Assembly: GCF_029227915.1 (NCBI RefSeq)
Contig: NC_079876.1
Span: 13,268,001 to 13,332,000 of the forward strand
Source of the DNA: Hydractinia symbiolongicarpus
Taxonomy: Eukaryota > Cnidaria > Hydrozoa > Anthoathecata > Hydractiniidae
Reading direction: 5' to 3'
DNA length: 64,000 bases
Positions within the stretch are counted from its first letter, which is position 1. The number at the start of each line of letters is the position of its first letter. Shown here piece after piece: positions 20,050-32,743 of the stretch. Under the pieces are notes generated by a model, which was not told where the DNA came from, did no database searches, and saw nothing but the letters and a program-made list of their open reading frames with translations. Position numbers and translations under genes: made by a program.

Positions 20050-21834
20050 TCAACACACTATCGTTGGTAACCTTGGTTTCACTATCTTGAATCTTTCCTT
20101 AACCAAACTTGGATTGTTTATCAAGGTGTATGCTAAAAACCATCGATTAAAAGCAACTGAGTTAACAATGTGTTGTCTGCGAACAATACATCTTGAATCA
20201 GTGAACAAACAATAACCGTCTTCTAAAATAGTTGAATCGCTCTTGCAAGATTCATTTAATAAAATTTGACAAAAATATCTCATAATTGGGTTTTTATATG
20301 AAGCTTGAACATGCAAGAAACCAATGTATGCTAAAAAACCACTATCAAATTTTTGGAAAAACTTGGAAATCATTGCGGTATGGTCAATTCGTCCAAGAAA
20401 CAAAATGCTGACCAAAAATGCTTTGAAAGATCTGGATAAGCATGATACAGCACCAATAACGATATTGAAGAAAAAGAAAAAGTACATGGCAATATGGTAA
20501 ATTTTCAAATTTCTTACTTAGATTGCAATTGTTGATAAGGGCTTCACAGTGAAAACTTTGTATGCCAGCAGTAATTGCAGGAGATAAATTATCAAAGGCA
20601 TAAGCAAGTATGATGCAAGGTACCTTAAAAGATTTTCCGCAACTTCTTGAACAGATGGAAAATCAACTGCCAAAACAATAAATCCATATATCAGGAAGAA
20701 CAAAATGAAAAATACAATGAAAAAAACAATCATCCCCCAGGTCATGTATGCAACCAAATAACCAGGAAAGAATAAATTGTAATAAACCATTAATCGATAG
20801 TTAACAAGTTTGGAAATATCAGTTTTTTTGCCAGCATACAGAGTTAACACATTTGCACGGTGTGAATAGATAAAGTGAAGCAGTAGCAGACCATACACTA
20901 TTCCAGTTACAGCAAAGGAAACATAAAATGAAATGTAAAAACCTTCCATTGTTTTCTTAAGTGTTGGGTATATGTTTTCGGTTGAATTGATATTAGACTC
21001 CAGTGAAGTAAGAAGAATCCCATTTGCTTTACTGAAACCATATATGGATAAAACAGCCAGATAATAATACACAATCATGATAACCACGATAGATGATAAA
21101 AACACAGTAGAAAACTTAAACCAAGGCTTGCTGTATCTGCTGTACAATCTTTTGAGGAAGTTGCTGCTATAAAAATCTACAACGTCTCTTGAAAGGACAT
21201 TAAGCGCTTTCTTCACATAAGTAATTTGATAGTCGTTCACTAGTTTATGCTCCAGTAACGGTCTGCAGTACACTCCTTGCTTCAAATTTATGTAACAATT
21301 TTTAACAAATATTTCAAAAAGAGCCAACATGCTTAAAATGCTGGGTAAGTTTTCCATAACATTTACCAAAACAAGTTCCGTAACATTAAAGGAGCAGGAG
21401 TAATAACAAGACTGTAACAACACAAAAATTAATTTCCACAATGTAAACAATGCACCAAAAACATACGCCATGACAACATATGAAGAATTAATACAAGCAA
21501 ATAACGGAAAGTTTATCAGTCCAATCTCTATAATATAAATAGTACCACAAAAAGCCTGGCCAATAACCCCAGGCAGAAACACAAGCACAGTGGAACTGTT
21601 CATTAAAAGATGCACAATATCTCCAATCATTGATGCAAAAGCAAGTATTACCATGAAGCGATTCTTATCATTGTCCAGTAGAAACAGAAATGGTGCAATA
21701 ACTTTAACCTGTCTAGTTTTATAATATTCATAAGCATAAAGTACAAAGATTATCAGCAATGAAGGTATAACAGTATAATGCTGCAGCATGGCTATACTCA
21801 ACACTGGTTGACATGTTGCATTTGTTGAGCTCAT
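20050..21834 (-). CDS. STRA6-like retinol transporter/receptor, one in-frame TAA
   Basis: STRA6 proteins are multi-pass plasma-membrane proteins that take up retinol from a carrier. The first part (21834-20518, 438 codons) has repeated hydrophobic segments and family-like blocks such as FPLFACINSSYVVMAYVFGA and YNLFFPGYLVAYMTWGM. After a TAA at 20515-20517 the same frame continues to 20050 with the highly conserved C-terminal region: FFFFFNIVIGAVSCLSRS, LFLGRIDHTAM, SGFLAYIGFLHVQ, NPIMRYFCQILL. Counting through the stop gives about 594 codons; human STRA6 has 667 residues. The gene is otherwise intact and intronless in its coding part. A T-rich tract ending in AG, 17 nt before the ATG, may be a splice or trans-splice acceptor. 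The TAA could be a sequencing error, a null allele or recoding. Confidence 0.8.
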
Positions 21835-22115
21835 CTTGTTTAGTTGCTTTTCTAAAGAAAGAAAAATAAACGCTATGTCACTCTCCTGATTTCTTTTTAA
21901 ATTTAGGGAACAGATTAGCTAAATATATATAAAACATTTAATAAGCACTTTAGTCATGTGACTAGAATGTCTTAAATTTGATAGCAGGATTTAGTCTGGT
22001 CTTATAATTTATATAAAATTGATAAAATTCTCATATAAAACAAAAAATATATATATTTTCATTTGGGCAGATATCAATGCTGAAATTTATATAATCTGGA
22101 TAATAATATATAATA
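21835..22115. promoter_or_regulatory. Upstream region of the STRA6-like gene
   Basis: This holds the presumed 5' leader: on the minus strand TTTTTCTTTCTTTAG precedes AAAAGCAACTAAACAAG and the ATG, which is consistent with an acceptor for a leader intron or spliced leader. I identified no core promoter motif. Confidence 0.3.
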
Positions 22116-22379
22116 CTAGTCGATAAAGCCGATGGAAATATCCACTCAGACAGGATAACAATGAAAAAGAAGTGTCATGTGAATTTTAGTGACATCACCA
22201 TCCACAAAAGAAATTAATTCATTTCACATTGAAAGCACTAATAAAGAAAATGTGCATGATAATGTGCTTTGATGAACGGTTAAAGAGATAAAAAGGTTTA
22301 AAAATTTTTCTGAGGTCAGCAACGTCCCCACAGAGTACAAATTTTTTTTTATAAATTTGTATATCAGTCATCATATATA

Positions 22380-23230
22380 TCTTGAAACGCTGATAAAAAA
22401 TGTATAGGATCGTGTGCTTTTGACAAAGAGTTGCAGAGACAAATATAGGTTTTTCTACAGGCTTTATCACAAGGCAAACGGAAAGACAATGGGAAAGATC
22501 TGTCATATAAATTTTATTGACATCGGCAAATATTTTAGTATATTGCACACTGCCCTTTACCAAAAAAATAAATCTAAAAATGTCAAAATGTAGGTGTGCA
22601 AGAAGTAATTCCTATGTTAGCAAAGATGTTAATAAAATCTTACACAAAATGTCAAATGAAGTGTAATTCTACAAAATTTTGTGTGGATAAGGCCCAAGAA
22701 AAATCCACTTAGGCAGAAGGGCAAAGAAAAAGATCTGTCGTATAATTTTATTGACGTTAGCAAATATTTAAGTACATTGCACATTTCCTTTTACTAAAAA
22801 AATAAATCTGTAATTGTCAAAAAAGGATGTGTGCAATTCTAGTTGATCACAAAGCGACAGTAACACAGTTACAATAACCGACAGTCACAACATCTTATGT
22901 GATTATGTTAAAAACCTTTAGTATTTTAATCTGAAGTGTCAAAAAGAAAGGCCTGCAAGAGTAAGCACATATCTATGAAAATAAGTTCTTTACACATTTT
23001 AAACATTGTTTTTTTCCTAAATGCTTATACAACAATATCAAAAAGCCATAGTTTGGAAAAAATCAAATTTAAATCTCGAAAAATCATTTATTCAGTTGCA
23101 TACAATCTTCTCCCGTAAAAATATACACAAAATGTAAAAATTAACTGGTTAATTTTTGTCTGATGATCCGTACTGCCCTTTACTAAACATTTTAAACTGA
23201 AATGTCAAAGAAGCAGGGAGGGAGCAAGGA
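22380..23230. repeat. Diverged tandem copies inside the putative Helitron
   Basis: A segment containing AAAGATCTGTC.TATAA.TTTTATTGAC and then CCCTTTACTAAA...AAATGTCAAA recurs at about 22490, 22729 and partly 23172, with clear divergence. It is non-coding. Confidence 0.55.
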
Positions 23231-23659
23231 GTAAATTTGGAATAAACAAATATCATTGTTTGTTTTTAAAGAAACAAAAAAAATCAGTTCATTCAGCATG
23301 TTGTATATTGCCATTACCCATAGAAGGTTATGAAACACATCAAATTATAGAAAAATCAGTCATTTCAGTGCATACAGTCCTTGGCCAACAAAAACAGTTT
23401 CAGTGAGAAAATTTAGTAATTTTATTATCATCACGAAACAATTATTATATTATATATATACTACAAAATTTTGTAAAATTATCAACAAAAACATGAAACC
23501 ATGAAATTTTCTTCCAGTGAAAATGACAGCACATACTTTTTCCCAAAAGTTTAAAATTCAAAATATAAACAGACATTAGCTTCACAACAGCTTACAATGA
23601 AGTGTAATTCTACAAAAAATTGTTCTCCCAGTATGTTGCATGTGAATGCTTGTACACTT

Positions 23660-23756
23660 AGGACCATTTGATTTTCAAATTAAATTGAAAATCAAAATTA
23701 TTCACAAATTTTGAATATTGATTTTCAATTTATATAGTTGAAAATCAAATGGGTCT
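23660..23756. repeat. Inverted repeat with 16-bp arms
   Basis: ACCATTTGATTTTCAA near 23663 pairs with TTGAAAATCAAATGGGT near 23738. A further inner repeat of the same word makes a cruciform-like or MITE-like structure of about 97 bp. Confidence 0.6.
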
Positions 23757-25240
23757 AATGGTACACGCATTCATGCGGTCTATTTCCATAAAAGTTTACA
23801 CAAAATTTCAAAAAAACAGCACTTTGCAATACAAAAATATAAACTGACAACCATCCTCTCATAATTTTTTTTAAGCTAAAGTCATAAACCCACATAAATT
23901 TCCAATCTAATGTCAATAACCCCTGTAAAAATAACTTGGCATTTTGCACGTAGGCTGACAAAAGTTTATCAGGATGAGGAAACAAAACAATAAAAAATAA
24001 CTTAACACACAAAGTTTAAATTCAATAAAATTTGTTCCACTTGTCATATTGTGGTCCTCTTGTAAATTGGTATAAACAATGAGTAACACTCCTAAAAGTT
24101 CAAGAAAGATTTTTTAGCTAGCTAGCGTGTTACATCCTAATTTGTGTTCAAAAAAGAAGAGAAGTTTCACTACAAGGTACCTATAAATACCTAAAAAAAA
24201 GAGGGAGCCTTGAAGCTAACATTAGCTAGCTAACAAAACATTAACTAAGACACTCAGTTATATATACTGGGCTGGGAAGACTTAGCTACGTCTATAGCTA
24301 GCCATATGTGCTTAGTAAAACACATATAAAGGAAAACAATAAAAATTATGACATTTGCAGTTAGTTTAACAAACCAAAACTTTCTATTTCGCTGGAATAT
24401 TTGTTTGGTAGCCAGCTAACAGCTTTATGCAGCATTTTGAATTTAAGACGAATACATTAGTTACGCACCAGTGGATACATAATTATGCAAAAAAATGTAA
24501 ACAAATGCTAGCTTTTTTATAAAAAACGCGGTAAAATATAAAACTCCAATGCGATTGGATTTGAGAATGTGATTTTCCTTGACAATTTTTAGTGTGCTAC
24601 ACGGAAAGTCTAAAAATATCAAAATTCTTACTTTTCTCAATTTCAATTCACTTGAAACTCCAGCATTCATTTTGTACTTTTAACTTTACTACTTCTAGCT
24701 CCACTCTTTACTTCCGAAGTAACTTTTTGTGGCTTTCAACTTAACTTTTCTTCATTTGGACTTTTCTTTCGTTTTCATATATTCGTTTTTGAAACACTTT
24801 ACTTTTTCCATTTTCCTTTTTGTTGTTTTGTGTTGATGGTAACCCTCTTCCAAATTATATGTTTTTTTAATTCACTCTACTTCTCCACTTTGACTTTTCT
24901 TGCTTTTAATATCTGCACTTTTTTATGACTCAGGGATCGTCAAAAATGAGACATTTTTTATCCGCTTCTTTAGTTTGCCTTTTGTCAAGAACTTTGTCGA
25001 GAAAATTTTATGTTTGTTTGTTTTTACGCCAAGGGAACTGTCTATTTGAATGCCGTCCCATTCAAAAATGTGCATTTGAGCGAACCATATTGCTTATTTT
25101 TATCACGTGGTTTCTAACCATTGCGAGACAAATGCAAACAAAACAAAAAAACTTGAAAACTCACGCATTCAGGTGGTACAAAATATTGCGTTTGCAAAAG
25201 TGACAGACACACACACGGAACTGGCGTATTATTATAGAGA

Positions 25241-26822
25241 TGGGTCTGCCATAGCAGAAAAAATTATTTTCAAACTTTAATTTGTAAGAATTGTGTAAGG
25301 AAAGGTAACAAACCAGTACTAATGTGTTAGAAGGAACAATTTGAATAATTGCTTCCAGAGAAAAAAGTAGAGGAAGGAGACCTCATTCTCAAGACATTTG
25401 AAAAACATTTCAAACAACCACGCTCGGAATATGTCAACACTTTACACAGAAATATAAAAGTAAAAAACTGGCGAAGCAAAAAAAATTGATTTAAATTAGC
25501 CGAATCAGGGAGGATCCAAAGATGTGCTGCGTCATATGTAAATATTGCCAAAAATAACTATTGTGATAAACTGACATGTATAAAATTTGGTCACCCAGAA
25601 CCAGATTCCACTTCAAACTCTCAACTAAGACAGGTTAAAGGACAAATTGCCACCCGGGACAGCTTAAAAACACAAACTGTCAACAAGAACAGCTTAAAAA
25701 CACAAACTTTCAAAAAAGACAGCTTACAAACACAAAATATTCCTAAATAAACAAGGAAAATGGTTATCATTTGAAAAATATAAAGAAATCGAACCTAGCG
25801 GCAAAAACGTGGTAAAAAAAAGACACCTGTAAATGCCTGAATAACTTGCCAAGCAACTACAAATAAAACTTTTGTAACGTATATGGTCAAAAGTCATTTA
25901 TAGATGTAAACTAGAATGTGTATCTATATTTTTCTGTATTTATACTAAGAAATGTTAGGATTTAAAGAACTAAATATCAATATAAAATATATACTAGAAT
26001 GTCATTGTCATTACTCTCCAGTAAGAAATAACATATACAACCTGCAAAACAGCAGCAATGGAAACTATCATGAAATATAGACAACCTGCCAATCGACAAC
26101 AAATAAAATAACCCTTTTGACAGATTCACAGAATCAGACAGAAGACCTGAATTATCATAAAGAATTGGTGGGTCGGGAAAACCTGATACCTTGCAACAAC
26201 CTGCAAAGAAAAAGGATAAGTGTAAACATACATGTTTCGTCATTTTCTAATGACATCATCAAGTGTAAACGTACAAATTTTTTTTTTTTGGAAAAAGAGC
26301 CTTTTGCACAAAAATTTCAGATGTATCAAAACAAACATGACAGTGGTGTAGTGATGCAGGGTCGGAGCAACCTAAATCATGTCTGTATGCAATTAACTAG
26401 AGTTATTAAACTTAACTATTGTTATAAATATCTGAGAAGTTTTAAATGTTAGAATAAAAGTGTAAGCTGGTGGGAAAAAAGAGTTTTGCCTGGTATAGGG
26501 GCCTTGTGGTACATGCTATGAACCTTCTTACTCTTGTTTAAATAGCGATTGTTTCTTTTCTTACCTACAATCATGGTCAAATAGTATTTATATTGCTGTG
26601 ATTGTTCGCAAACACCCAAATTTCTAATATAAAGTTGAACCGGCATCCGTAAATTGAGTTAGAACATAACTCTTCATAACCTGAATTTAATTTTTGCGGA
26701 GCAAAGCGGAGCCCATTTCCTCCTTATATAAGGCAAATATATGTGAAACAAAAGCACGGTGGATAGTAATTAGGATTTCTATACAATTTCCAGGCCTCGT
26801 TCCCCTATACATCAAAAATATC
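25241..26822. other. Intergenic, nothing recognised
   Basis: AT-rich with short, unrelated ORFs. GACAGCTTAAAAACACAAAC is repeated three times near 25659-25735. No gene or known element was recognised. Confidence 0.5.
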
Positions 26823-26999
26823 AAAAATTAGGTAAGTCGTCCACGTATTACTTCCTGAATATGAAGGAGATATAGTATTCAACATGCGTTAGACCTATAT
26901 ACGTTCTCAAGCCTTGTGGAGATAATGATGTGCTATTCTCCATAAAGCACATTGTAGTGAGGCTCATCAATGTCTGTTGTCGAGTGTAGCAAGCCCTTT

Positions 27000-28440
27000 C
27001 TTTCCTTGTAGTACAATGTAGTAAAGCGTAATTTTCGTAGCGATGTGTAGCAGTACGTTATTTTCTATAGCAAGCCGTAGTAGAACGTATTTCTTTGTAA
27101 TAGAGTGTAGTAGAGCGTATTTCTCTGCAGTAGAGCGTATTTCTCTGTAGTAGAGCGTATTTCTCTGTAGTAAAGCCTACTTCTCTGTAGTAGAGTGTAG
27201 TAGCGTGTAGAAAGGCGTAGTAGAGCGTATTTCTCTGTAGCAGAGTATAGTAGCCTGTAGTAGCTTGTAGCTTGTAGTAGAGTGTAGTAGCCTGTAGAAG
27301 AGTGTAGTAGAATGTATTTCTCTGTAGTAAAGCGTATTTCTCCGTAGTAGAGTGTAGTAGCCTGTAGTAGAGCGTAGTAGAGCATATTTCTCTGTAGTAG
27401 AGCGTATTTCTCTGTAGCAGAGTGTAGTAGCCTGTAGTAGCTTGTGTTAGAGTGTAGTATCTTGTAGTAGAGTGTAGTAGAATGTATTTCTCTGTAGTAA
27501 AGCGTATTTCTCTGTAGTAGAGTGTAGTAGCCTGTAGTAGAGCGTAGTAGCTTGTAGTAGAGTGTAGTAGCTTGTAGTAGAGTGTAGTAGAGCGTATTTC
27601 TCTGTAGTAGAGCGTTTTTCTCTGTAATATAGCGTATTTCTCTGTAGTAGAGTGTAGTAGCTTGTAGTAGAGTGTAGTAGCGTGTAGTAGAGCGTAGTAG
27701 AATGTATTTCTCTGTAGTAAAGGGTATTTTTCTGTAGTAGAGTGTAGTAGCCTGTAGTAAGGCGTAGTAGAGCGTATTTCTCTGTAGCAGAGTGTGGTAG
27801 CCTGTAGTAGCTTGTAGTAGAGTGTAGTAGCCTGTAGTAGAGCGTAGTAGAATGTATTTCTCTGTAGTAAAGCGTATTTCTCCGTAGTAGAGTGTAGTAG
27901 CCTGTAGTACAGCGTAGTAGAGCGTATTTCTCTGTAGTAGAGCGTATTTCTCTGTAGTAGAGCGTATTTCTCTGTAGCAGAGTGTAGTAGCCTGTAGTAG
28001 CTTGTAGTAGAGTGTAGTATCTTGTAGTAGAGTGTAGTAGAATGTATTTCTCTGTGGTAAAGCGTATTTCTCTGTAGTAGAGTGTAGTAGCCTGTAGTAG
28101 AGCGTAGTAGCTTGTAGTAGAGTGTAGTAGCTTGTAGTAGAGTGTAGTAGAGCGTATTTCTCCGTAGTAGAGCGTATTTCTCTGTAATATAGCGTATTTC
28201 TCTGTAGTATAGTGTAGTAGCCTGAGTAGCTTGTAGTAGCTTGTAGTAGAGTGTAGTAGCCTGTAGTAGAGCGTATTTCTCTGTAAAAAGCGTATTTCTC
28301 TGTAGTAGAGTGTAGTAGCTTGTAGTAGAGTGTAGTAGCGTGTAGTAGAGCGTAGTAGAATGTATTTCTCTGTAGTAAAGCGTATTTTTCTGTAGTAGAG
28401 TGTAGTAGCCTGTAGTAGAGCGTATTTCTCTGTAGTAAAG
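27000..28440 (-). repeat. 10-bp CTACTAC minisatellite, left array of copy 1
   Basis: The units are NCTACTACNN plus an AGAAATACNN variant, read on the minus strand. Because 30 bp is 10 codons, the array gives a spurious 484-residue open frame rich in Tyr, Thr and Leu (27065-28519). Confidence 0.95.
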
Positions 28441-28532
28441 AGGCGTTCAAAGGACTACCATCGCCATAATGGTCTCGCACTATATACAAACGAAAAATTA
28501 TCGTGACATTTTCGCACAAAGAGACTCTTATC

Positions 28533-29290
28533 AGTACATCACTTGTAGTTGGTTGATAAGCAAGGGATGATGGCCGCTTCGCCAGTGGTCATCATAATAT
28601 CAGAGACAAAGAAACAATTTTAGCAGACACGCCTAAATATTCATTTTCAATTTCACATCCTGTGTTTTATTGCGCTTACTCAACGAGACATGATCCGTTT
28701 GTTTGAGCCTTAGAGAATACATTACAAGCAATGTATGTCCTAAATACCATGAGTGATCACTATTATGCTTTGTATTCATACATCAATCGTCAATTCCTCA
28801 CAAGTTACTTTAGGGATATTAATTTTGCTCTTGATTGTCGAATGTCTAGTTGTGCTCTTTAGGGAAGAACAGTTGAAGTTTCAGTACTTTTAAGCTGGAT
28901 CTCAAACAATCGGTTTGTAATGTCATCCAAACTTTTCAGGTGCAGAATTCGCTACTTTAAAAATTGCCCTACAGTGTTTAGCATTTGCAAAAACACTACA
29001 ACAGACTTCATGGAAAAAATAAATGAAGCATTTTCAATGTAGTTTATATGTTCAAACGCAATTCATGATAGCCTTTCACTGGGTGAAGCAAAACTAAATC
29101 TGGATATGTTTACATCTTTTTCTCAGTAAATCAAGTGTAGTTGGCAGATAAACAAGGCATAAACGTTGATTTGCCAGTGTTCATCATAATATCACATACA
29201 AAGAAGCAAATTTAGGAGACCCGCCAAAATATTCCTTTTCAATTTCACATCTTGTGTTCTTCTGCCCTCACCCAACGAGTTCGAAATACC
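28533..29290. repeat. Core of copy 1 with an internal direct repeat
   Basis: A block of about 165 bp at 28533-28700 (GTAGTTGG.TGATAAGCAAGG ... ATTTCACATC.TGTGTT) recurs diverged at 29123-29290. The first version is also in the core of copy 2 at 51195-51365, so it belongs to the element. Confidence 0.75.
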
Positions 29291-29453
29291 CTGTCAGGCT
29301 GGTCTTGCAATGCTCAATGAACAAATACAACTGGTAAACGAGACGGAAGACAACCCATTTATCCCAGATGCCGAGGAAATGATTGACGCGGCTCCCTTAG
29401 AGACGATCGTAGAATAGGACGAAGAAGGCAATAGTGATATTGAGATCGGTTAG
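29280..29453 (+). pseudogene. Degenerate coding-like tail in the core of copy 1
   Basis: One plus frame reads an acidic peptide (FEIPCQAGLAMLNEQIQ, then ETEDNPFIPDAEEMIDAA), interrupted by one TAG, and ends IEIG stop. It looks like the C-terminal tail of a protein, possibly the lost transposase or a captured host exon. I do not recognise the family. It is absent from copy 2. Confidence 0.35.
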
Positions 29454-29904
29454 TGTTTGTTTTTATTATACTTTTAGAAATATATGTTGTGTTTATTAAA
29501 ATTGTTGTTTTTATTTTTTAGCACACTAAGACTTTTGCATAATTTTATAAGTCCCCTCCAATTTAACCCCCCGCCAGGGGGAAAGTGGTTTTTCCAAAAC
29601 TATTATGAACATGATTGTCTCTATAATGTGAGACTTAGTTTTTTTAAGTGGCTTTTTTTTACAAAAGCTTTTGTGTGCGTTTGTGCTGGCTGAATTAAGG
29701 ACAAGTACTACTTTGTCATTCCTTATACCGTGCATGCAGAGCTGGTTTGTTTTCTTGTTTCATAAACTAGGTTCCAGGCCTCCTATTGTCTGTTTGTTTC
29801 TTATTGTTTGTCGTATGTGGCAAGAGCTTTTGTATGCTTATATATTGTATATACATGACTAAAATTGTTCTTTGTATAACATAGACACTTTGTAGTATAG
29901 AAGA

Positions 29905-30185
29905 AATGGAAAACACACATTACTACAGAGAAATACGCTCTACTACGCTCTACTACACGCTACTACGCTTTACTACACGCTACTACACTCAACTACAGAG
30001 AAATACACTCTACTACAGAGAAATACGCTCTACTACAGAGAAATACGCTCTACTACACTCTACTACAAAGAAATACGTTCTACTACGGCCTGCTACATAA
30101 AATAACGTAGTGCTACACATCGCTACGAAAAATTACGCTTTACTACATTGTACTACAAGGAAAGAAAGGGCTTGCTACACTCGAC
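29905..30185 (+). repeat. CTACTAC minisatellite, right array of copy 1
   Basis: The same 10-bp units as the left array, in opposite orientation and much shorter, followed by the right inverted terminal repeat. Confidence 0.9.
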
Positions 30186-30333
30186 AACAGACATTGATGA
30201 GCCTCACTACAATGTGCTTTATGGAGAATAGCACATCATTATCTCCACAAGACTTGGGAACGTACATAGGTCTAACGCATGTTGAATACTACATCTCCGT
30301 CATATTCAGGAAGTAATACGTGGACGACTTACC

Positions 30334-31339
30334 AAAAATTCCGTCGTTTTGGGTCAGTTTCCAAGCGATATAATATAGTCATTCTTAAGTATATTTTTTA
30401 GTGAGCGAGTTAACATATTTTCAGCACGGCGATGGAGTTTTTGTTGTTTTTTAAATATGGTACCAAGCATAAATAGTGCTGTTTCAATTTTAGGTCAAAT
30501 CTGCCTACACTTTTTAGCCACGTGATACATAAATCACTTTTACTAACATCACATGACCTTTTCTCGGACACACTCAATCTAAGCCATATCGCAACTGACA
30601 GTAGGGCTTGTTATGTTAAAGAAAACGAAGAAAGAAAGGGAAAATGTTAAACTAGCTAGTATATCACTACTTTTTTACATGTAATGAACCCTTTCTTATT
30701 CTCATTCACACCTAAGGCTAGTAGCATAAAACTACTGACTGAGCTGGAATAATAATAGAACTTAAATAGTTATAGCTAGCTACTTGAATTGAAGAGTTAG
30801 CTAGCAATAGCATAAAAAATATCAAACAGTAGCATAATGGCTAGTATAAAACTAGCTACAAAGAAATAGATTTTCTGGCTATAGCTAGCTAGCTTTACAT
30901 ATACTACACAGTGAGTGAGATAATACACTCAATCACTGTGTCATGTTTTTTGCGTGCGCAGAAATGGAGGTAAAAGGTGTCCGCTTGGTTTGTTTATATT
31001 TTTACCTCCATTTCTGCAAGTAAATATCGGGACTGTGATTCCATGTATTCTATATACTTTGTAGGAATGTCCCATGATGTATATAGCTTGTTCTAGCTAG
31101 CTAGCTAGCTAGCTAGCTAGCTACAATTACCCACAAAATGTGTTGCCCCTGGCAGTTTTATACCACAAACTAAGAAGTAAAGTTTCGCAAAGTCTGGAAA
31201 AGAACATAGCTGGCCAGATATTTTGCAGATAGTACGTTCCGTTATTACCCATGATCAATTTTTATAAAGGTATGTCACATGTAACCGGCTATGTTGCTTA
31301 ATTCTTTGTAGTGGTTGTAGCTATATATATATTGTACGC
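30334..31339. other. Intergenic with CTAG-rich simple sequence
   Basis: There is no gene. TAGCTAGC words recur, and a (CTAG)n microsatellite lies at about 31093-31122. A near-inverted pair (GGAGGTAAAAG... / TTTTTACCTCCATTTCTGC) lies at 30960-31020. Confidence 0.6.
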
Positions 31340-32743
31340 ATCTATCCAGATAACTTAAAAATTGCAAAAATTATACCTATATATAAAAATAAAGGATCTA
31401 GTCTAGAATGTAACAATTACCGCCCAATATCACTCCTCTCTAATATTAATAAAATTTTTGAAAAACTTATGCACTCCAGATTATACAATTTTTTAGACTA
31501 TCACAATTGTATTTATGATCTACAATTTGGTTTTCGACAAAATCATTCCACTAATAATGCACTCTTCAGTATTACAGAGAAAATAAGAGAAACTTTAGAT
31601 TTTAACAACTTTGCATGTGGAACATTCATTGACCTGCAAAAGGCATTTGACACTGTTGATCATACTATCCTTTTAAAAAAACTTGAAAATTATGGAATTA
31701 GAGGACTATCTAACTCCTGGTTCAGATCATACCTTAGTAACAGAAAACAATATGTTTCAATAAATGGTTTTGATTCAAATGTCCAAAATATAACAATAGG
31801 AGTACCCCAAGGGTCTGTACTTGGACCTTTACTATTTCTAATTTATATTAATGATCTAAACAATGCAATTAAATACTCAACAGTCCACCATTTTGCAGAT
31901 GATACTAACTTACTGACAATTAGTGATAATTTAAAATCAATAAGGAAGCAATTAAACCTTGATCTAAGATTCCTTTGCAACTGGCTCCGGGCCAACAAAA
32001 TATCCCTAAATGCTAGTAAAACAGAAATCATCCTCTTTACCCATCCAAACAAATCTATTGACTATGATATCAAAATAAAAATCAATGGCCATAAAATTTT
32101 ACCTTCTGAATCTATTAAATATTTAGGGATCACTCTGGACAAACATTTAAAATGGCATATACACATAGATAATCTTAAAGTAAAACTATCCAGATCCATT
32201 GGGATATTATCTAAAATAAGACACTATGTTTCATATAATATTTTAACTAATATATATCATGCTATCTTCTCATCACATCTAACCTATGGATGTCAAATAT
32301 GGGGACATAACAAAAGCACCTACCTGAATAGAATTATCTCCCTTCAAAATAAAGCAATTAAAATTATGAACTTCAAACCTGCAAACAGCCCTACTTCTCT
32401 ATTATTTAATAAATCCAAAATACTTACTTTTCCTGACACAATTAAGCTGAAAGACTTTTTATTTGCGTATGATCATTATCATAAAAATTTGCCTAAACCT
32501 CTGCAAGGCATTTTCACTCTGGTTACAAATACTCATACCCATAATACTAGAAATGCATCAAACAATAACCTAATACTTCCAAATGTTAGTACCACTTGGT
32601 ATGGAATTTATAGTATAAAATATCAATCAATCCGTTGCTGGAATACAATTAATAACCAACACAGTGATAAAAAGCTGTCATCACTATCCAAAAACCAATG
32701 CAAAAAAATAATTACAAATCAATTGTTAAGTAAATACTTATAA
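31340..32743 (+). pseudogene. 5'-truncated LINE with reverse transcriptase ORF
   Basis: Open for 468 codons without a stop, from IYPDNLKIAKIIPIYKN to the TAA at 32743. RT blocks in order: NNYRPISLLS, FGFRQNHSTNNAL, GTFIDLQKAFDTVDH (catalytic Asp), GVPQGSVLGPLLFLIYINDL, HHFADDTNLL (catalytic Asp pair), then IKYLGITLDKHLKWHIHI and SHLTYGCQIWG. This is the style of CR1/Jockey-type elements. The endonuclease and first RT block are missing, so the copy is dead on arrival although the remaining frame is intact and young. Confidence 0.85.

Larger units (their letters stand above)
22116..25240 (-). mobile_element. Possible 3.1-kb non-autonomous Helitron
   Basis: The minus strand starts TCTCTATAATAATACGCC after an A at 25240 and has a CTAG end before a T at 22116, with a weak hairpin (TGGATATTTCCA) just inside. 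Both ends resemble the short Helitrons in this window. Nothing inside resembles Rep/helicase. The two ends could instead belong to different elements. Confidence 0.45.
26831..30333. mobile_element. Inverted-repeat (foldback-like) element, copy 1
   Basis: Both ends start GGTAAGTCGTCCACGTATTA reading inward, and the inverted match runs for more than 300 bp, into the repeat arrays. The flanks AAAAATTA and AAAAATTC are a candidate 8-bp target duplication (7/8). Inside are a long left array (27000-28440) and a short right array (29905-30185) of CTACTAC repeats in opposite orientation, with a unique core between. No intact transposase is present. Long inverted ends plus an 8-bp duplication suggest a foldback or MULE-like element; the superfamily is not settled. 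Confidence 0.8.

Noticed and set aside
22219-22563. 114-codon minus-strand ORF
   Set aside because: It overlaps diverged non-coding tandem repeats in the putative Helitron; composition is not protein-like.
27065-28519. 484-codon open frame on the minus strand
   Set aside because: It is the translation of the 10-bp CTACTAC array (30 bp = 10 codons), repeated Tyr-Tyr-Thr-Leu-Leu-Gln words, with no gene signals.
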